A DNA stretch of 64,000 nt. Origin: Juglans regia (taxonomy: Eukaryota; Streptophyta; Magnoliopsida; Fagales; Juglandaceae). The notes under the pieces were generated by a model, which ran no database searches, was not told the DNA's origin, and saw nothing but the letters and a program-made list of their open reading frames with translations. Below are positions 12,976 through 25,625 of this stretch, one piece after another. The DNA is taken from positions 748,781 to 812,780 of the forward strand of contig NC_049906.1 of assembly GCF_001411555.2 (NCBI RefSeq). The letters are read 5' to 3'. Within the stretch, counting starts at the first letter, position 1, and each line of letters opens with the position of its first letter. Both the position numbers and the translations under genes were made by a program.

Positions 12976-15643
12976 CCAGCTAAAGTCTATTTTCTTCACA
13001 TATTTTATTGGTAAAGAAAGCTGATAAAACTTGGCGTATGTGCATAGACTATCATGCACTTAATCAAGAAACCATCAAAGACAAGTTTCAATACCTGTCA
13101 TTGATGAGTTGCTTGATGAGCTTTTTGGAGCCAGGTTTTTTTCCAAGTTGGATTTGAGGGCTGGTTACCATAAGATTTGTGTTAGAGAAGAAGATATCCA
13201 AAAAACAACCTTTAGAACTCATGAAGACCATTATGAGTTCTTGGTTATGCAATTTGGCCTCACAAATGCCCCTAAAACTTTCTCAGGGTTGATGAATGAC
13301 ATTTTTAAATATTTTTTGAGAAAGTTTGTGTTAGTTTTCTTTTATGATATATCGGTGTATAGTCAAAATGTTGTTGACCATCTCATGCATGTAAGAATTT
13401 TCTTGGACGTGTTCAAGCAGCATACTTTATATGCTAAGATGTCAAAATGTAAGTTTGGTGTTAAAGAGATAGAATATCATGTTCACACATTTCTGGAAAA
13501 CGGGTGCACATAGATTCTTCTAAAACAGCAGCTATGGTGCAGTGGCTTGTACCTACAACCTTGAAGTCTCTAAGAGGGTTTTTAGGTTTAATAGACTACT
13601 ATAGGAAATTCATAAAAGGCTATGGGTCTATAGTAGCTCCATTAACAGAACAGTTGAAGAAGAATTCTTTTGATTGGGGTGAAGAAGTTGCTACAGCTTT
13701 TGAAATGTTGAAGAAGGCTATCAATAATCCTCTTGTTTTGAGGTTACCAGATTTTACTAAAGCATTTAGCATTGAATGTGATGCTTCTGGAGTGGGGCTT
13801 GTGGCTGTATTGATGTAAGAAGCTTAGCCTATTGCCTTTTACATCAAGGTTTTGAAAGGGAAGGCTTTACTTCTGTCAACATATGAGAAATAACTGATGG
13901 CTCTAGTTTCTGCAGTTCAAAGATGGATGCCTTACTTGTTGGGGCATCCTTTCAAGATTAAAACTGATCAACAAGCCTTAAAGTTTTTGGTAGAACAAAA
14001 GATTGGAACTGAATCTTAGCACAAGTGGATATCCAAACTGATTGGATATGATTTTACAGTTGATTACAAGAAAGTGAAGGAAAATCTGGTGGTTGATGCT
14101 CTTTCTAGAAGGAATGAGGAAAAGCCAGCAACTCTTGCACTCATCTCCTTTCCAACCCCCTTGTGGATTGAAGAATTAGAGACCAGTTATTCTTTAAGTC
14201 CTAAAATTTCTGAGATTGTTTTTAAATTGTAGTAGGGACAAGAAGGGCCAAAGCATTTTTCTATGCAGCAAGGCTTGTTGTTGAGGAAGGGCAGCTGGTG
14301 GTCATTCCTTCTTCATCAATTCAAGCTAAGATTTTGCAGTACATTCACCATGATCCACAAGTAGGCCATGTGGGTTATCATAAAATTGTACAGAAGGCAA
14401 ATAAGGATTTTTATTGGGAAGGTATGCATAAAGACATTAGAAGATTGGTCAGAGAATGTGAAGTATGTCAAAGTAGTAAGTATGAAACTATCGATCCACC
14501 TGGGTTGTTGCAACCACTGCCAGTTCCTAATTCTCCATGGTTGGACATCTCCATGGACTTTGTCGATGGGTTGTCACTTTCTAATGGATATTTTGTGGTT
14601 TTTTTGTGGTAGACATATTGACCAAGTTTGCACATTTTTTTCCTCTCTCTCACCCTTATATAGCTAGTAAAGTGGCTCAAGTTTTCTTTGCTGGAGTTTT
14701 TAAACTTCATGGGTTGCCTAAGTCGATTGTGTCATATAGGGACCCAATTTAATTAGTTCTTTTTGGAAGCAGTTGTTTCAATTATAAGGAGTCTCTTTGG
14801 AATTCAGTTCAACATACCACCCCCAATCTGATGGCCAAACAGAAGCACTGAATAAATGCTTAGAGAGTTATTTGAGTAGCTATAGCAGTTAGAAACCTAA
14901 GGAGTGAAGTTCATGGTTGCCCATAGTTGAGTGGTGTTATAACACCACAACACATTCGTCTATTAGAATTACCCCTTTTAAGGCTCTTTTTGGGTATGCC
15001 CCTCCCAAATTGCTAGCATACATTCCAGACACTTCCACTAATGATGCAGTAGATAGTCAACTAAGATCAAGAGAAGAGTTACTATCTTTGTTGAAGGAAA
15101 ACATGCATAAAGCCCAACACATGATGAAATTTTATGATGATGGAAACATAATTGAAAGGAGCTTCAATGTGGGAGATTGGGTTTTCCTAAGACTCCAACC
15201 CTATAGAGAGAAGACTGTGGCGATGATGCATAATATGAAGTTGGCTCTTAGGTTCTATGGACCTTTTCAGATTGCTTAAAAAATTGGTTCAGTGGCATAT
15301 AAGGTCAACTTGTCCATCTCTTCGAGAATATACCCAGTTTTTCATGTATCTTGTTTAAAGAAGAAGATTGGTCAGAGTTCCACTCCCTTGCCAACTTTAC
15401 CTCTAACAGACTCTCAAGGGAGACTTCAACATGAACCTCAAGAGGTTTTAGATAGAAGAATGAGGAAGAGGGGGAACCGTGCAATGACATAAGTTTTGAT
15501 CAGGTGGGTGGGTGCTCCAGTGGAGGATAGCTCATGGGAATACTTATGGAATTTGAGGCAACTTTACCCACACCTTGTGGGCAAGGTCCTCTATGGGGGG
15601 AGAATTAAGGCCTTGTGGACAAGTCCTTCTAAGAGTGGGAGAA

Positions 15644-16083
15644 TGTAAGAGGCTCTAGGTTGTAAGGTGGGAAGGATGAATGTAACATAAAATAGCTGGT
15701 ATTGGAACATCAAAACGATGCGTAAAAGAGCTTTAATGAAACAGTGGGTGGAAACTTGACACGGGCAACAATGTTTTCACTAGATACGATGTTGTATGAG
15801 ATGTACCTTTGGAATAAAACAAGGCGTTGTAAATTGTAATGATAGTAGTCGTAGGTATAAAAAGATGCTTGTAGTGTATTCTAAATTTAGTTTTTGGATG
15901 TTAAGTGTGAACTGTTTTGGAGTTTGAAAGATTGCTCAAAAATCTCTTCCAAGAAATGATAATGGTTTCTTGGTTTTCATCTTGAATTCTTGAAAGGGTT
16001 CATTATTTGTTCTTGAGTTTCTTAATTGTTCTTGATCACCATTCTGGTTACTTGGCTGGTGGAGAAGCAGTAGGTACATAACA
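15644..16083 (+). repeat. 3' LTR of the gypsy element
   Basis: Starts TGTAAGAGGCT after the purine-rich AAGAGTGGGAGAA tract and ends at ATAACA. It aligns along its length with 9894-10321, with scattered substitutions and small indels (for example an extra AGTA-type insertion near 16068). The divergence shows the insertion is not recent. Confidence 0.85.
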
Positions 16084-16744
16084 ACAACACGAAAAGGGAA
16101 AAAGCAAAAAGAAGAAGAAGAAAGGATTAATTGCATATCTACTACTGTTCAAATTGAGTGGAGAGTTAAGGAAACGTGTTAAGCTTGCAATTAAAAACTA
16201 TGGTGGAGACATATATAGGTACGTAGGATGTTAGATTAATTATGTGCAACAAGCAAGTTTAGGGCTGATCCAAAGAGGAATTGGGTGGGCTAATGGGAGG
16301 AAAATAATATGGAAATTAATTGGTGGAAATTAAGTGGTGGAGGTTGAATTATAAATTCATATTTGATCTTCAATATTCTACGTACTTGGAGGAATGCTAA
16401 TCGAATGGCCTGAGTTCCTAGCTAGCTCCCTCCACCCCATCATGAGTAAGAGATTATATATATGTGAAGTATCAAAGATAACTGGTCACAAATAAGAAAT
16501 TTTTTTGTAATGTTTCTACAATAACCAGCCACTCAAAAATAAGATCAGAAGAGCTATATAGGCCAGAAAACCAAATTATAAAACAGCCATAAACAAATTT
16601 TTTTAGTGAATGATCATATGCATATATGATATATATAAACTATTTTCTTAAATTGAAACTGAATTAATTGGAAAAGAATATTGTCGAGTCAAAGCTTGGA
16701 AAATGATTTTACTAATAGAAAGGCCTAATCTCCCACATCAACCT
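16084..16744. other. spacer between two gypsy elements
   Basis: AT-rich DNA with no supported gene or complete repeat. It abuts the truncated integrase end of the minus-strand gypsy element; no 3' LTR for that element can be found here. Confidence 0.5.
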
Positions 16745-19700
16745 TTGTTCCTTCTTTGCTGGGGGGCATAGGGCTTACTAGGTCTATCCCCAATTGGGCG
16801 AATGACCATGGTGAAGTTATGGATCACAGCTCCTCAAGAGGTGCACCTGGGATTGGTGCATGAATCTGGCATTGGGTACATTTTTTCACGAATTCCTTTG
16901 CATCTTTGAGCGTGTTTGGCCAATAGTATATTGCCCTTACAATCTTTGCGGCGAGTGATCACCCTCCTAAATGACTTTCGCAAATTCCCTCGCGTACTTC
17001 CTTCATGACATACTCTGCTTCTTCCTTCGTTACACATCGCAATAATGGGTTTGAAATCCCTACCTGTAAAGCACCCCTCTACCATAGTAAACCGGGTCGC
17101 CCTGCTTTTTAACTTTCTCGCCTTCTCCCGAGATGGGGGAAAATCACCCGTCTCTAAATACTTTCTTATACCATCAGCCCATCTTGGCATACGATCTCCA
17201 ATTTGCAAACTCTCATCTCCCATCACTGGTCTAGCTATCGTTTGCAAATCAACCTCCCATGGCAGCGCCTCTTCCTGCTTTCCTGAGGCCGCACGTGCCA
17301 ATTGGTCAGCTTTGAAATTATCTACTCGAGGTATCTTCTAGATCTGAAAGTATTTGAAGCGTTTGCACTGCTCCTGAACTAGATGAAGGTATTTTATTAG
17401 CTTGGTTCCCCTCACCAAATATTCTCCGGTGATTTGCCCGACTACTACCTGTGAATCTGCTTTCATCTCAACTTCCTTACCCCCTAACACCCTTGTTACT
17501 GCTAGGCCGGCAAGTATTGCTTCATATTCGGCTTCGTTGTTTGTTACTTTGAATTCTAACTATAACTGCATGGTGCGACTCTCCCCCTTCATTTGTTACT
17601 ACATACACACCAACACCTCCCTCTGCTCTGCAGGATGATCCATCCACATATACTTGCCATGGATTCCTCTCGGGTGACTTATAGACTTCTTCTAAAAAAT
17701 TTGAAAATTCTACTACGAAGTCGGCCAAGATCTGTCCTTTCACAGCACTTTTTAGTATGTAACTGATGTCATACTCACTTAATTCAATCGACCATTTGAC
17801 CAGCCACTCCAAAGTGTTCGATTTTTGCAACACCTTTTGTAAAGGCGACGAGGTGATCACCTTTATCGGATGAGTTTGGAAATATGGCCATAATCGCATT
17901 GCTGCTACTACTATGGCAAAGGCGACTAATTCAACTTTTGGGTACCTGATTTCAGCTCCTTTCAGGGCCCTGCTTACATAATAAACCGGGTTTTTTTTCT
18001 TTCCCCTCCTCTCGCACCAAGGCTGCTAACACAACGTCCAGGGTTATTGCCAGGTATAACGATAATGATTCTCCTTGCTTGGTGTGGCTGGGCAATGGTG
18101 GTTTAACCAAATATTCCTTTAACTGGGTGAACGCTTCTTCGCACTTGACATCCCAATCTTGTGCCTTCTTAAGCACCTGAAAGAATGGAAGATATTTATT
18201 TTTTGATCGAGATACAAACCTATTAAGAGCTGCTATCTTTCCTCCCAGCTTCTGCACTTCGTTCAAGTTCGTGGGCAACTTCATTTCTAGTATTGCTCTC
18301 AGCTTCTCGGGATTTACTTCGATCCTCTTTTTGACACCATAAAATCGAGAAACTTTCCCAATTGCACTCCGAATGCACACTTCGTTGAGTTAAGCTTCAT
18401 TTGATATCGCTGCAAAACTTGGAAAGCCTCCCTAAGGTCCTCTACATGCTAGGCAAACTCCATACTTATTACCAGCAAATCATCAACGTATACTTCCATG
18501 TTTCTCCCAATCCTTTAAATATTTTGTTTACTAACCTCTGGTAGGTTGCCACAATATTTTTCAAACTGAAGGCATCACTTTATAGAAATATAGTCCTTAG
18601 TCAGTTATGAAAGCAGTCTTTGCTTGATCAGCCTCATTCATCCTGATTTGGTTGTATCCCGAGTAGGCATCAATAAAGCTTAACATCTTATGCTTTGTTG
18701 TTACGTTTACTATTAAATCTATCCGTGGTAACAGAAAACTGTCTTTTGGGCAAGCTTTGTTGAGGTTGGTGAAATCCATGCACATTCACCACTTCCCGTT
18801 GAATTTTTTTACCAATACTACGTTGGATAGCCAATCCAGATATTGTGCTTCTCTAATGAATCATGTTGCCAGCAATCGATCCATTTCCTCAGCGATTGCC
18901 TCGTACTTCTCGATACTGAAGTTTCTTTTCTTCTGTTTTACTGTTCACACATTTGGATCTACACTCAACTTGTGTTCAATGATCTCCTCGTCTATCCCAG
19001 GCATATCCTTATGACTCCTTGCAAACACATCTTTATGATCTAAAAGGAGGTTTATTAATTGTTGTCTTTCTTCCTTTATTAATTTAGTCCTGATCTTCAC
19101 ATGGCTCTCAAGGTGACCTTGCTCAAGAGTGACCAACTCGAGGGGCTCATTTGCCTCCCCTTGCTTCAAAGTACTTTCATCTCTAGTCTCTAGTCTCGTC
19201 ATCATTACTTGAGGTGCTAGCGGGAGAACTATCCCTTCCTCAGTATCCACAATATTGACTTCTCCTTGTCTTGGCCTAAGCTCCTGCATGTAACACTCTC
19301 TGGCTAGGATCTGCTCACCTCGAACCTCGCCTATTCCAACTCTCGTCAGGAACTTCATTTTCAGATGATAGGTCGAGGTGACAGCCTCAACCAATAATTG
19401 CATTGTATGCCGACAAAGTTTTCACCACTAATAACTCAGTCATCGCCGTGGTAACATGAGGGTCTATGCCGACAGATACTGGTAATGCAATGGACCCCAT
19501 TGGCTATATGCATCTCCAGTGAACCCTTTTAACGTAGTTGGTGCTGGTTTTAATTGATCCACGCTGATTCCCATCTTGTTGAAAGCGTCCCATAATAGGA
19601 TATCCGTCGAAATTCCATTTTCAATTACTATTCTCCTTGTGGTAAAATTTACCACCAGCATTGTTACCACCAAAGCATCATCATGGGGATATACAACCCC

Positions 19701-21260
19701 TCAACAATCCTCGTCACCAAAAGATATTGTGGGGGATGTCTGTAATTGAGGCTGCTTGACGGGTCTCTCCACATTATAAATTTCTTCATACATAACCCAC
19801 CTAGCATATGCCTTTCTTCTTGAGGAAGTCGGGCCACCTCCTGCATATCCGCCAGCGATCGTATGTATTTCGCCCAAATGTGAATTTTTGTGGTTATCAT
19901 CCGTTCTCGGTCTTCGGTCACGAGGTTCATGTGACCTCCTCTCTCTTCTCGATGATTCCCGTCGCCTAGGGCTCTCACTCCTTCATTTTGTGTGCTCGAT
20001 TTTTCAGTCGTTTGTACGTTGTGGGGGGTAATGTTCTAGGCAACCAAGCGTTCTAATTCGCCATTGCCTTTCATATCTTGTATTTTTCGCTTCAAGTTGT
20101 TGCAATTCTTGGTTTTGTGCCCCATTGTTTTGTGATAAGTGCAATACTTCTCGGTTTGTCGCCCGTTATTGTTGGTTGGTTCTTCTTCTTTTGTTTTGTC
20201 TTGGTTATGTGTGTTGGAGTAGTGTACATAACCGTCGTTATGTCTTCTCAAATTGCTATCATGCCTTTGGTCCTGTTGGACTCTTCTTGCCTTCTGGCCC
20301 CCTTCTTTGTCCTTCCTCCTGGTTCCCATTCACTTCTTCCTTCATCACAGGTCTTTAGGGCGATAAATGTATCATCAGCATTTACGAAATCGTGGACCCT
20401 GTCCATGAACTCTCATAGCGTGGAAGGGGTTTTCCTGGCCAATTCAGCCATAAAGGGGCTCCTTGGCCAAACACCCTCGAGTAATGCTACCAACATAATC
20501 TTCTCGTCTTGATCATTAGCTGTCATCTTTTATTTTTAAAGCAAGCCAGATAAACTTCAGGCTTCCATCCTTTCTCTGTTTGACAATCAGTAAATACGCG
20601 GTTGGCCTTCTGCACCTTCTACTTGCCATAAATTAGGTTAAGAAGTACCGTCTCAATTCGTTGAAACTGTCTATCAAACCTGGTTGCAGTATTCCGAACC
20701 ATCCTCTCACCGACCCCTTTAAAGTCAAAGGGAAAGCCTTACATGCAATTTCTCCTAGGAATCCATGAAGCGTCATATGGGTTTTGAAAGTTTCAAGATG
20801 CTCCACGAGATCTTTGGAGCCGTCATATAGATCTACTGACGAGACTTGAATTTTGGAGGTAAAGGCATTGCCATTATTTCTATAGAGAATGGTAGATTTT
20901 TGCTGGACAGCAGCTGGTCGGCCGAGGAAGACATTTCTATATTCTTGGCCATCTTCTCATATTTATCCATCAGGCTGCGCACGTCGAGGTGCAGCTTTTT
21001 TGTTTCTTCGTCCACCCGGTGACCCTTTCCAACACCCGCACTGTTTGCCTCCATCTCTACCCTGTCAACCTGACTGGGTGTTGCATCCTCTCCCAACGGC
21101 CCATTTTGTGACTTGAGAGCCTAATTCTCCTTTTGCAATGAGTCAACCTCTGTGATAAGCCTCTTTATTATCTCTTCCATTTCTGCAAGTCTTTCCTCCA
21201 TGTTTTGTGAAGTTTCTCCATGATCTTTAGTTGACTGAGACCGTGTGGTGATGGGCATGT
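16745..21260 (-). pseudogene. Tat-type gag-pol remnant
   Basis: Gag fragments lie at 21096-20833 and 20329-20036, the second with the CTYHKTMGHKTKNC zinc-binding block. Protease-region sequence is at 19978-19464. RT begins in 19403-18945 and shows CMDFTNLNKACPKDSFLLPRID and FIDAYSGYNQI at 18785-18597. The downstream RT and connection region is at 18380-17952. RNase H is at 17899-17522 with VYVDGSSCRAEGGVGVYV. The final block (17301-16745) holds the end of RNase H and the integrase zinc region up to a GIDLVSPMPPSKEG-like stretch. Frameshifts and stops interrupt it at least six times. It cannot encode a full protein. Confidence 0.85.
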
Positions 21261-21312
21261 GAAAATCATGCTGAGTGTGAGACTTTGAGATCCCATAGAC
21301 GGCGCCAACTGT
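16745..21312 (-). mobile_element. Tat-type Ty3/gypsy retrotransposon remnant, 3' truncated
   Basis: Reading from right to left: a TTGGCGCCGTCTATGGGA primer-binding region (about 21295-21312), gag, protease, RT, RNase H and the start of integrase. The wording of the RT blocks and the gag knuckle are those of Tat/Athila-type, non-chromovirus gypsy elements. The element ends abruptly inside integrase near 16745, and I find no 3' LTR, so a deletion removed the rest. Confidence 0.85.
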
Positions 21313-21780
21313 TACGGACGTGTTTTACCACCATGCCGCACAATCACCTACAACCAAAGAGCAAAGCGGCTTGGGGGTTCGAGGGAACGACTCTGATGCC
21401 TAAGTCAGTGACTGAAAATAATTTCTCTAATACCAAAGAATCAGATCCCTTTTACGTACATGGGTTCCTCCCTTATATGGAGCTCCCTAAACTGCCTTTG
21501 TTCCTTAGGTGATAATAGTTATCCAGAATTCAAATCTCAATATGGGGTTTATCCCAGACTTCAAATGGTAACCGTTTTTATCATTTATCGCCACTGGGTG
21601 GTTACCCAGTTGGTATTTGTAGTGGACTGGATTCCCTTGTTAATAATAATTAGCTTTTCAGCAATGGAACATGCTCTAGACTAGATCAAAGGCCTAGGCC
21701 CATGTGGGGCCTGCTAACTGTTTGGGATGTCCTCTCCAACCTCGATTAGTAATTCTCATGCATTCTCGCATGATATGCAT
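21313..21780 (-). repeat. 5' LTR sequence of the Tat-type element
   Basis: The primer-binding region ends at about 21312, so the LTR extends to the right (5' on the minus strand). It contains GACTCTGATGCCTAAGTCAGTG near 21388, a phrase typical of such LTRs. The outer boundary is uncertain because there is no second LTR to compare. Confidence 0.5.
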
Positions 21781-22239
21781 GGCACATATATATACAAGGA
21801 AATCTCAAAACTAATCTTTATCCATTTCTCAAAAAATCCTGATCTTCATCAACTAATTATAGAAAACAAATCTAAAACACATCTCTTGATCATACAATAA
21901 CAACCCCTCATCTAGGTTAATTCATAATATTTATGTTTCTATAAATTCATCTATTCTTTTCTTCTTTTTGTATTATCATCTATAATTTTTATATAAATAA
22001 AAGTATAGCCCCAAGTAATTGGGTTTAACGCCACTACTACGTACTAGGTTGGAGGTGGGCTTTGAATCGACCAATTGAAAAGATGTCTCGGAAGTTGTCA
22101 TGACAAGATATAACATAATATAAGAGAAAAGGGACAGAAGATGGGGAGAGATGTCGAGAACTTAAGAGAGCGACGGTGGGAGGCGGCGACTTATTAGGTA
22201 GCTAGCTGTGTATGCAAAGTTGGTAAAGAAACTTCATCT

Positions 22240-22645
22240 TAGGCCTTATTTGAAAATAAATCTTATTATATAATTTTAATATCATCTTATCTTATCTTAT
22301 TTCATCTCATCTCATCTTCTTCTTACACATAATTCAAATATAAATATTTTTAAATTAATCATTACAACATTTTCAAACTAATCATTACAATTTTCTCAAA
22401 CTTTTAAACAAAAAATAAAAAACAATTCAAAATTTTCAAATCTCTAAACAAAAATAATATTTTAAAACTATATTCTAACAATATTTTAACTTTATAATAA
22501 TTTTTATTCAACTTTTTCTCTCTCATTTCCCAAAAACTAAAAAATATATAGTACTCAACTCAAACTATCACATTATTATTTACAAACTATTTTACTATAT
22601 TATTCACAAAATTCACATCTCATCTTGCTCCTCAAATAAGCCCTA
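22240..22645. mobile_element. MITE-like repeat, unit copy 1
   Basis: Terminal inverted repeats TAGGCCTTATTTG and CAAATAAGCCCTA (one mismatch) bound about 400 bases of AT-rich, non-coding DNA with CATCTCATCTCATCTT words near one end. The family appears related in composition to the element at 29489-29687. Superfamily not determined. Confidence 0.65.
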
Positions 22646-23109
22646 AAAGGCAGAGACCATCCATTGAGGCCACGATACGAGAGAAAGAGGCGGTGCCAAT
22701 CATCATCATCATATCTTCAACACGTTATTAAGATTTGGAAAGTGCTACTTTGACATCTCATTTTGACACCTCTTATATTTTAGTTTTTTTTAATATTTTT
22801 TTTTACTTAATAGTTAAGAAATTAACTATGAGTGTATTGATATTTTTTTATATTTAAAAAAAAATATGAGAATAAAAAGATGAAAAAAAATAAAAGATGA
22901 ATTTGTGCTAAGCGCACGCCCATCGATCAATGATGGCTGACAGCCTAGCACTACTCTTAAGATTTTGATGCTTCCAAATCAAGCCCTTCAACAAATGAAA
23001 CACAAGTGTATGTACGCACGTACTTATGACGAACTATGAAATAAAATCAAATGAATTTTCTAAAGCAAAAAAGAGAGAAAATATTGGAGGCAAGAACATC
23101 TCTCAATCA

Positions 23110-23231
23110 TTAATCCAGTCGGCATGAGGGAAAGGTATTGGACATGTCAAGCAACCAGGGGAGTATACAAGAAGGATGATAAATGTGAGAGCATTCCATC
23201 CGAAGAAGCTTAGCCCCAACCGATGACGAAA
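23110..23231 (-). pseudogene. RING-H2 paralogue, C-terminal remnant, unit copy 1
   Basis: On the minus strand the frame reads GAKLLRMECSHIYHPSCILPWL and ends LDMSNTFPSCRLD then stop. This aligns residue by residue with the C-terminus of the intact RING-H2 protein in the same unit (GAKDQLLRMDCSHVYHRACILPWL...TCPTCRRQVD). The C-x-H-x2-H-x2-C part is kept, but the last metal pair reads FPSC instead of CPTC, so one ligand is lost. The N-terminal side is cut off by a truncated copia LTR at about 23232. Confidence 0.75.
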
Positions 23232-25625
23232 TGGTAAATATATTCTAAACGACACTAGAAACCCTAATCTGGCAAAATTGCGTACTTCGCTTGAGCGAAC
23301 AACCAAATCAACATTGGCTCGAGTAGGGTGTCGAGCTAATACTAGAGTTTGTGTCTTGCTCGAGCTCACTGTCGAGCGGTCTCGAGTGAACTCTCTGACT
23401 TGCATCTGCTCGAGCTCACTGTCGAGCAGTCTTGAGCGAACTCTTTGACTTGCATTTGGTCCAACAATACTCCACAATACTCACTATGGACCAGACTCCA
23501 CAATACTTAAAAATTCTCCCATTTGGAGACTGGTACACACTCTGCCTCAAACATGATATCCTCCACATGCCAGCCACTGTTTCCAGCCAAGCTCTATCAT
23601 CTCTGCAGCTCACAGCTCCCGTCTTCAAACTAGAAGACGCACTGAAGTCTTCCATGTACATCACTCTTAGTCAGCACATCTACTGGGCGACTCATAACTC
23701 CCACTGCACTAGGAGTATCCGGTCTCGAACCGATCTTGGATACCTTAGCCAACTTTCACAGGCTTTCATGAGGAATAACAAAGCTGACTCTCTTTAGCTT
23801 CCTTACATGTTTTACGCAATCAAGTCTGCCTTTTTGCACTCTTGTATTGCCCTGCACATAACTGGATCCTGATGTTAAATATAAAGAATTAGATCTCTTA
23901 CCATGCACTAGAACTAGCGCACCCTTGGTGATCTTCCAAGCTCCTACAGAGAACGTTACGGCAAAACCGTTGTCATCAAGTTGTCCCACAGAGATCAGAT
24001 TTTTCTTCAGATCTAAAACATGTTTGACTTACTGTAAAGTCCATACGCTCCTATTTGGAAGTGTGATGTAGACATCACGCACTCCCACTACATCCAATAT
24101 CTCTATATCAGCTGCATACATCCTCCCAAAATCACTAGCAACATAATTTTGCATGATTTCTCGATGTAAGGTAGTATGGACCGAAGACCTTAAATCCAAC
24201 ACACAATCATCAATCTGACTATGCACTGCAAGAAGTAAAGCATCATGAATTTCTTCTGTCACTACGTTCACAGTATCATCCACAACACTTTCTTGATTCA
24301 TGCAGTTTCTCTTCATGTGGCCCGACTTGCCACAACTTCAGCACCTGATCTATTGCCTAGACCTCGTCTTGCTCTTTCATCTGCTCTTGAAGTTTGACCT
24401 GTCATGTCCTCTGTCCCTATTATCAACAATTAGGGCTGATTCAAAACCTGAGGACTCACCCGAGTCTCTCATACGCTCCTCTTCAACAAGTACCTTGTCA
24501 CGTATGTCGTCGTAGTTCAGTTTCGTCTTGTCAGCTGAACTACTCACAACCATTCTCATTGCCTCTCAACTATTCGTCAACGATGCCAACAAAATCAACG
24601 CTCAGATCTCATCGTCAAACTCAATCTCTACAAATGACAGATGATTTGTGATTGTATTGAATTCATTTAAGTGTTAGGCAACAGACATACCATCCGACAT
24701 CTTTAGATTGAACAATTTCTTCATCAAGTGCGCCTTACTATTTGCAAACGGTTTTTCATACATACCTGACAAATTCGCCATGAGATCCATCGTGGTTCTC
24801 TCCTTACTGACACTGTGTGCCACTATTTTGGAAAAGGTTAGCCGAACAAGACGTAGAACCTGTTGATCTAACAAGGTCCACTTAGCATCATCCATGCTCT
24901 TCGACTTCTTTCCCAACAATGGAAGATGGAGCCTCTTCCAAAAGAGATAGTTCTCGATCTGCATCTTCCAGTATCCAAAATCAGTGCTGTCAAACTTCTC
25001 GATCCCGGGTGCGTTCACTTAATCCTCCAGCCATCATTCTCCTTCATATCCGACCTTAGCTCTTCATACTAGTTTTTGTGAAATGTTATGCAAACACATA
25101 CACATAACAATGGCAAATAAAGTAAAAGCAATCACGATCAAGCACACAACTCACAATATACGTGGTTCGGCCAATTGCCTATGTCCACAGAGCTGCATAA
25201 ATCTTATTAACAGAAGATTACAATCACTTAATCTCAACTCACACTCTCTAGGACTTTTTGTTCACTCGCAAAATATGCACTCTTGACAATTGTTCTCTCT
25301 CAGTTATTTGGCTGAAGGGTCGTACAAAATATGACAAACTTGATAAATATATATCAAACGGTGCTGAAAATCCTAATTTGGCAAAACTGCGTACTTCGCT
25401 CGAATGGCATGCCAAGCGTGCCTCGAGCGAACGGCTAAATCAATATTGGCTCGAGTGGAGTCGAGCGAACACTAGAATTTGTGTCTCATTTGAGCTCATT
25501 GTCGAGCGGTCTGGAGTGAACTCTATGACTTGCATCTACTCGAGCTCACTATCGAGCAATCTTGAGCAAACTCTCTAATTTGCCTCCGCTCTAGCGATGT
25601 GGACCAGACTCCACAATACTCAACA
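23232..25625 (-). mobile_element. truncated copia retrotransposon, unit copy 1
   Basis: A 5' LTR (25625 down to 25077, 549 bp, starting TGTTGAGTATTGTGGAGTC) is followed by a primer-binding-like stretch, damaged here (TAGTATGAAGAGC). Then come gag (25018-24674 and onward), the CCHC zinc knuckle (CGKSGHMKRNC-like, near 24330) and the pre-integrase block (KKNLISVGQLDDNG near 23990). RT, RNase H and most of integrase are missing. A 3' LTR fragment (about 23510-23233) ends inside the LTR, directly against the RING remnant. Several in-frame stops are present, so this is a dead, internally deleted element. Confidence 0.82.
25077..25625 (-). repeat. 5' LTR of truncated copia, unit copy 1
   Basis: TGTTGAG...TTTCACA, 549 bp. 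It is rich in TCGAGCGAAC/GAGCTCA words. The corresponding LTRs are 39289-39837 and 53520-54068. Confidence 0.75.

Larger units (their letters stand above)
10387..15600 (+). pseudogene. gypsy gag-pol remnant with chromodomain-like end
   Basis: Gag lies at about 10434-11300, with the FDGSNLAGWIFKATQYFEFH block and a zinc knuckle (CYHCDEKWSPAHLC) near 11250. A protease block with VDSESTHNF is near 11715 (the usual Asp-Ser/Thr-Gly reads DSE). RT resumes after the nested hAT element ([18 protein letters not shown]) and continues at 13109-13513. Its catalytic box reads FYDISVYS, so the Asp pair is damaged. RNase H (IECDASGVGL) is at about 13504-14170, the integrase HHCC domain at 14298-14500, followed by SPWLDISMDFVDGL, TTTHSSIRITPFKALFGY, and a C-terminal WVGAPVEDSSWEYL chromodomain-like block near 15500-15545. 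Stops and frame changes occur throughout. Confidence 0.88.
9894..16083 (+). mobile_element. Ty3/gypsy chromovirus-type retrotransposon, decayed, with nested insertions
   Basis: The element runs from TGTAAGAGG at 9894 to ATAACA at 16083 and is flanked by ACAAT (9889-9893) and ACAAC (16084-16088), a target duplication with one change. Between the LTRs the order is gag, protease, RT, RNase H, integrase and a chromodomain-like C-terminus, as in plant chromoviruses. Removing the nested MITE (11438-11621) and hAT-like element (12333-12975) leaves about 5.4 kb, near the usual size for small chromoviruses. Many stops and frameshifts make it inactive. Confidence 0.9.

Noticed and set aside
23432..23797. 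Plus-strand open frames opposite the truncated copia element (also 37785-38084 and 52016-52315)
   Set aside because: They run antisense to the retroelement, start at non-ATG or arbitrary codons and show no domain.
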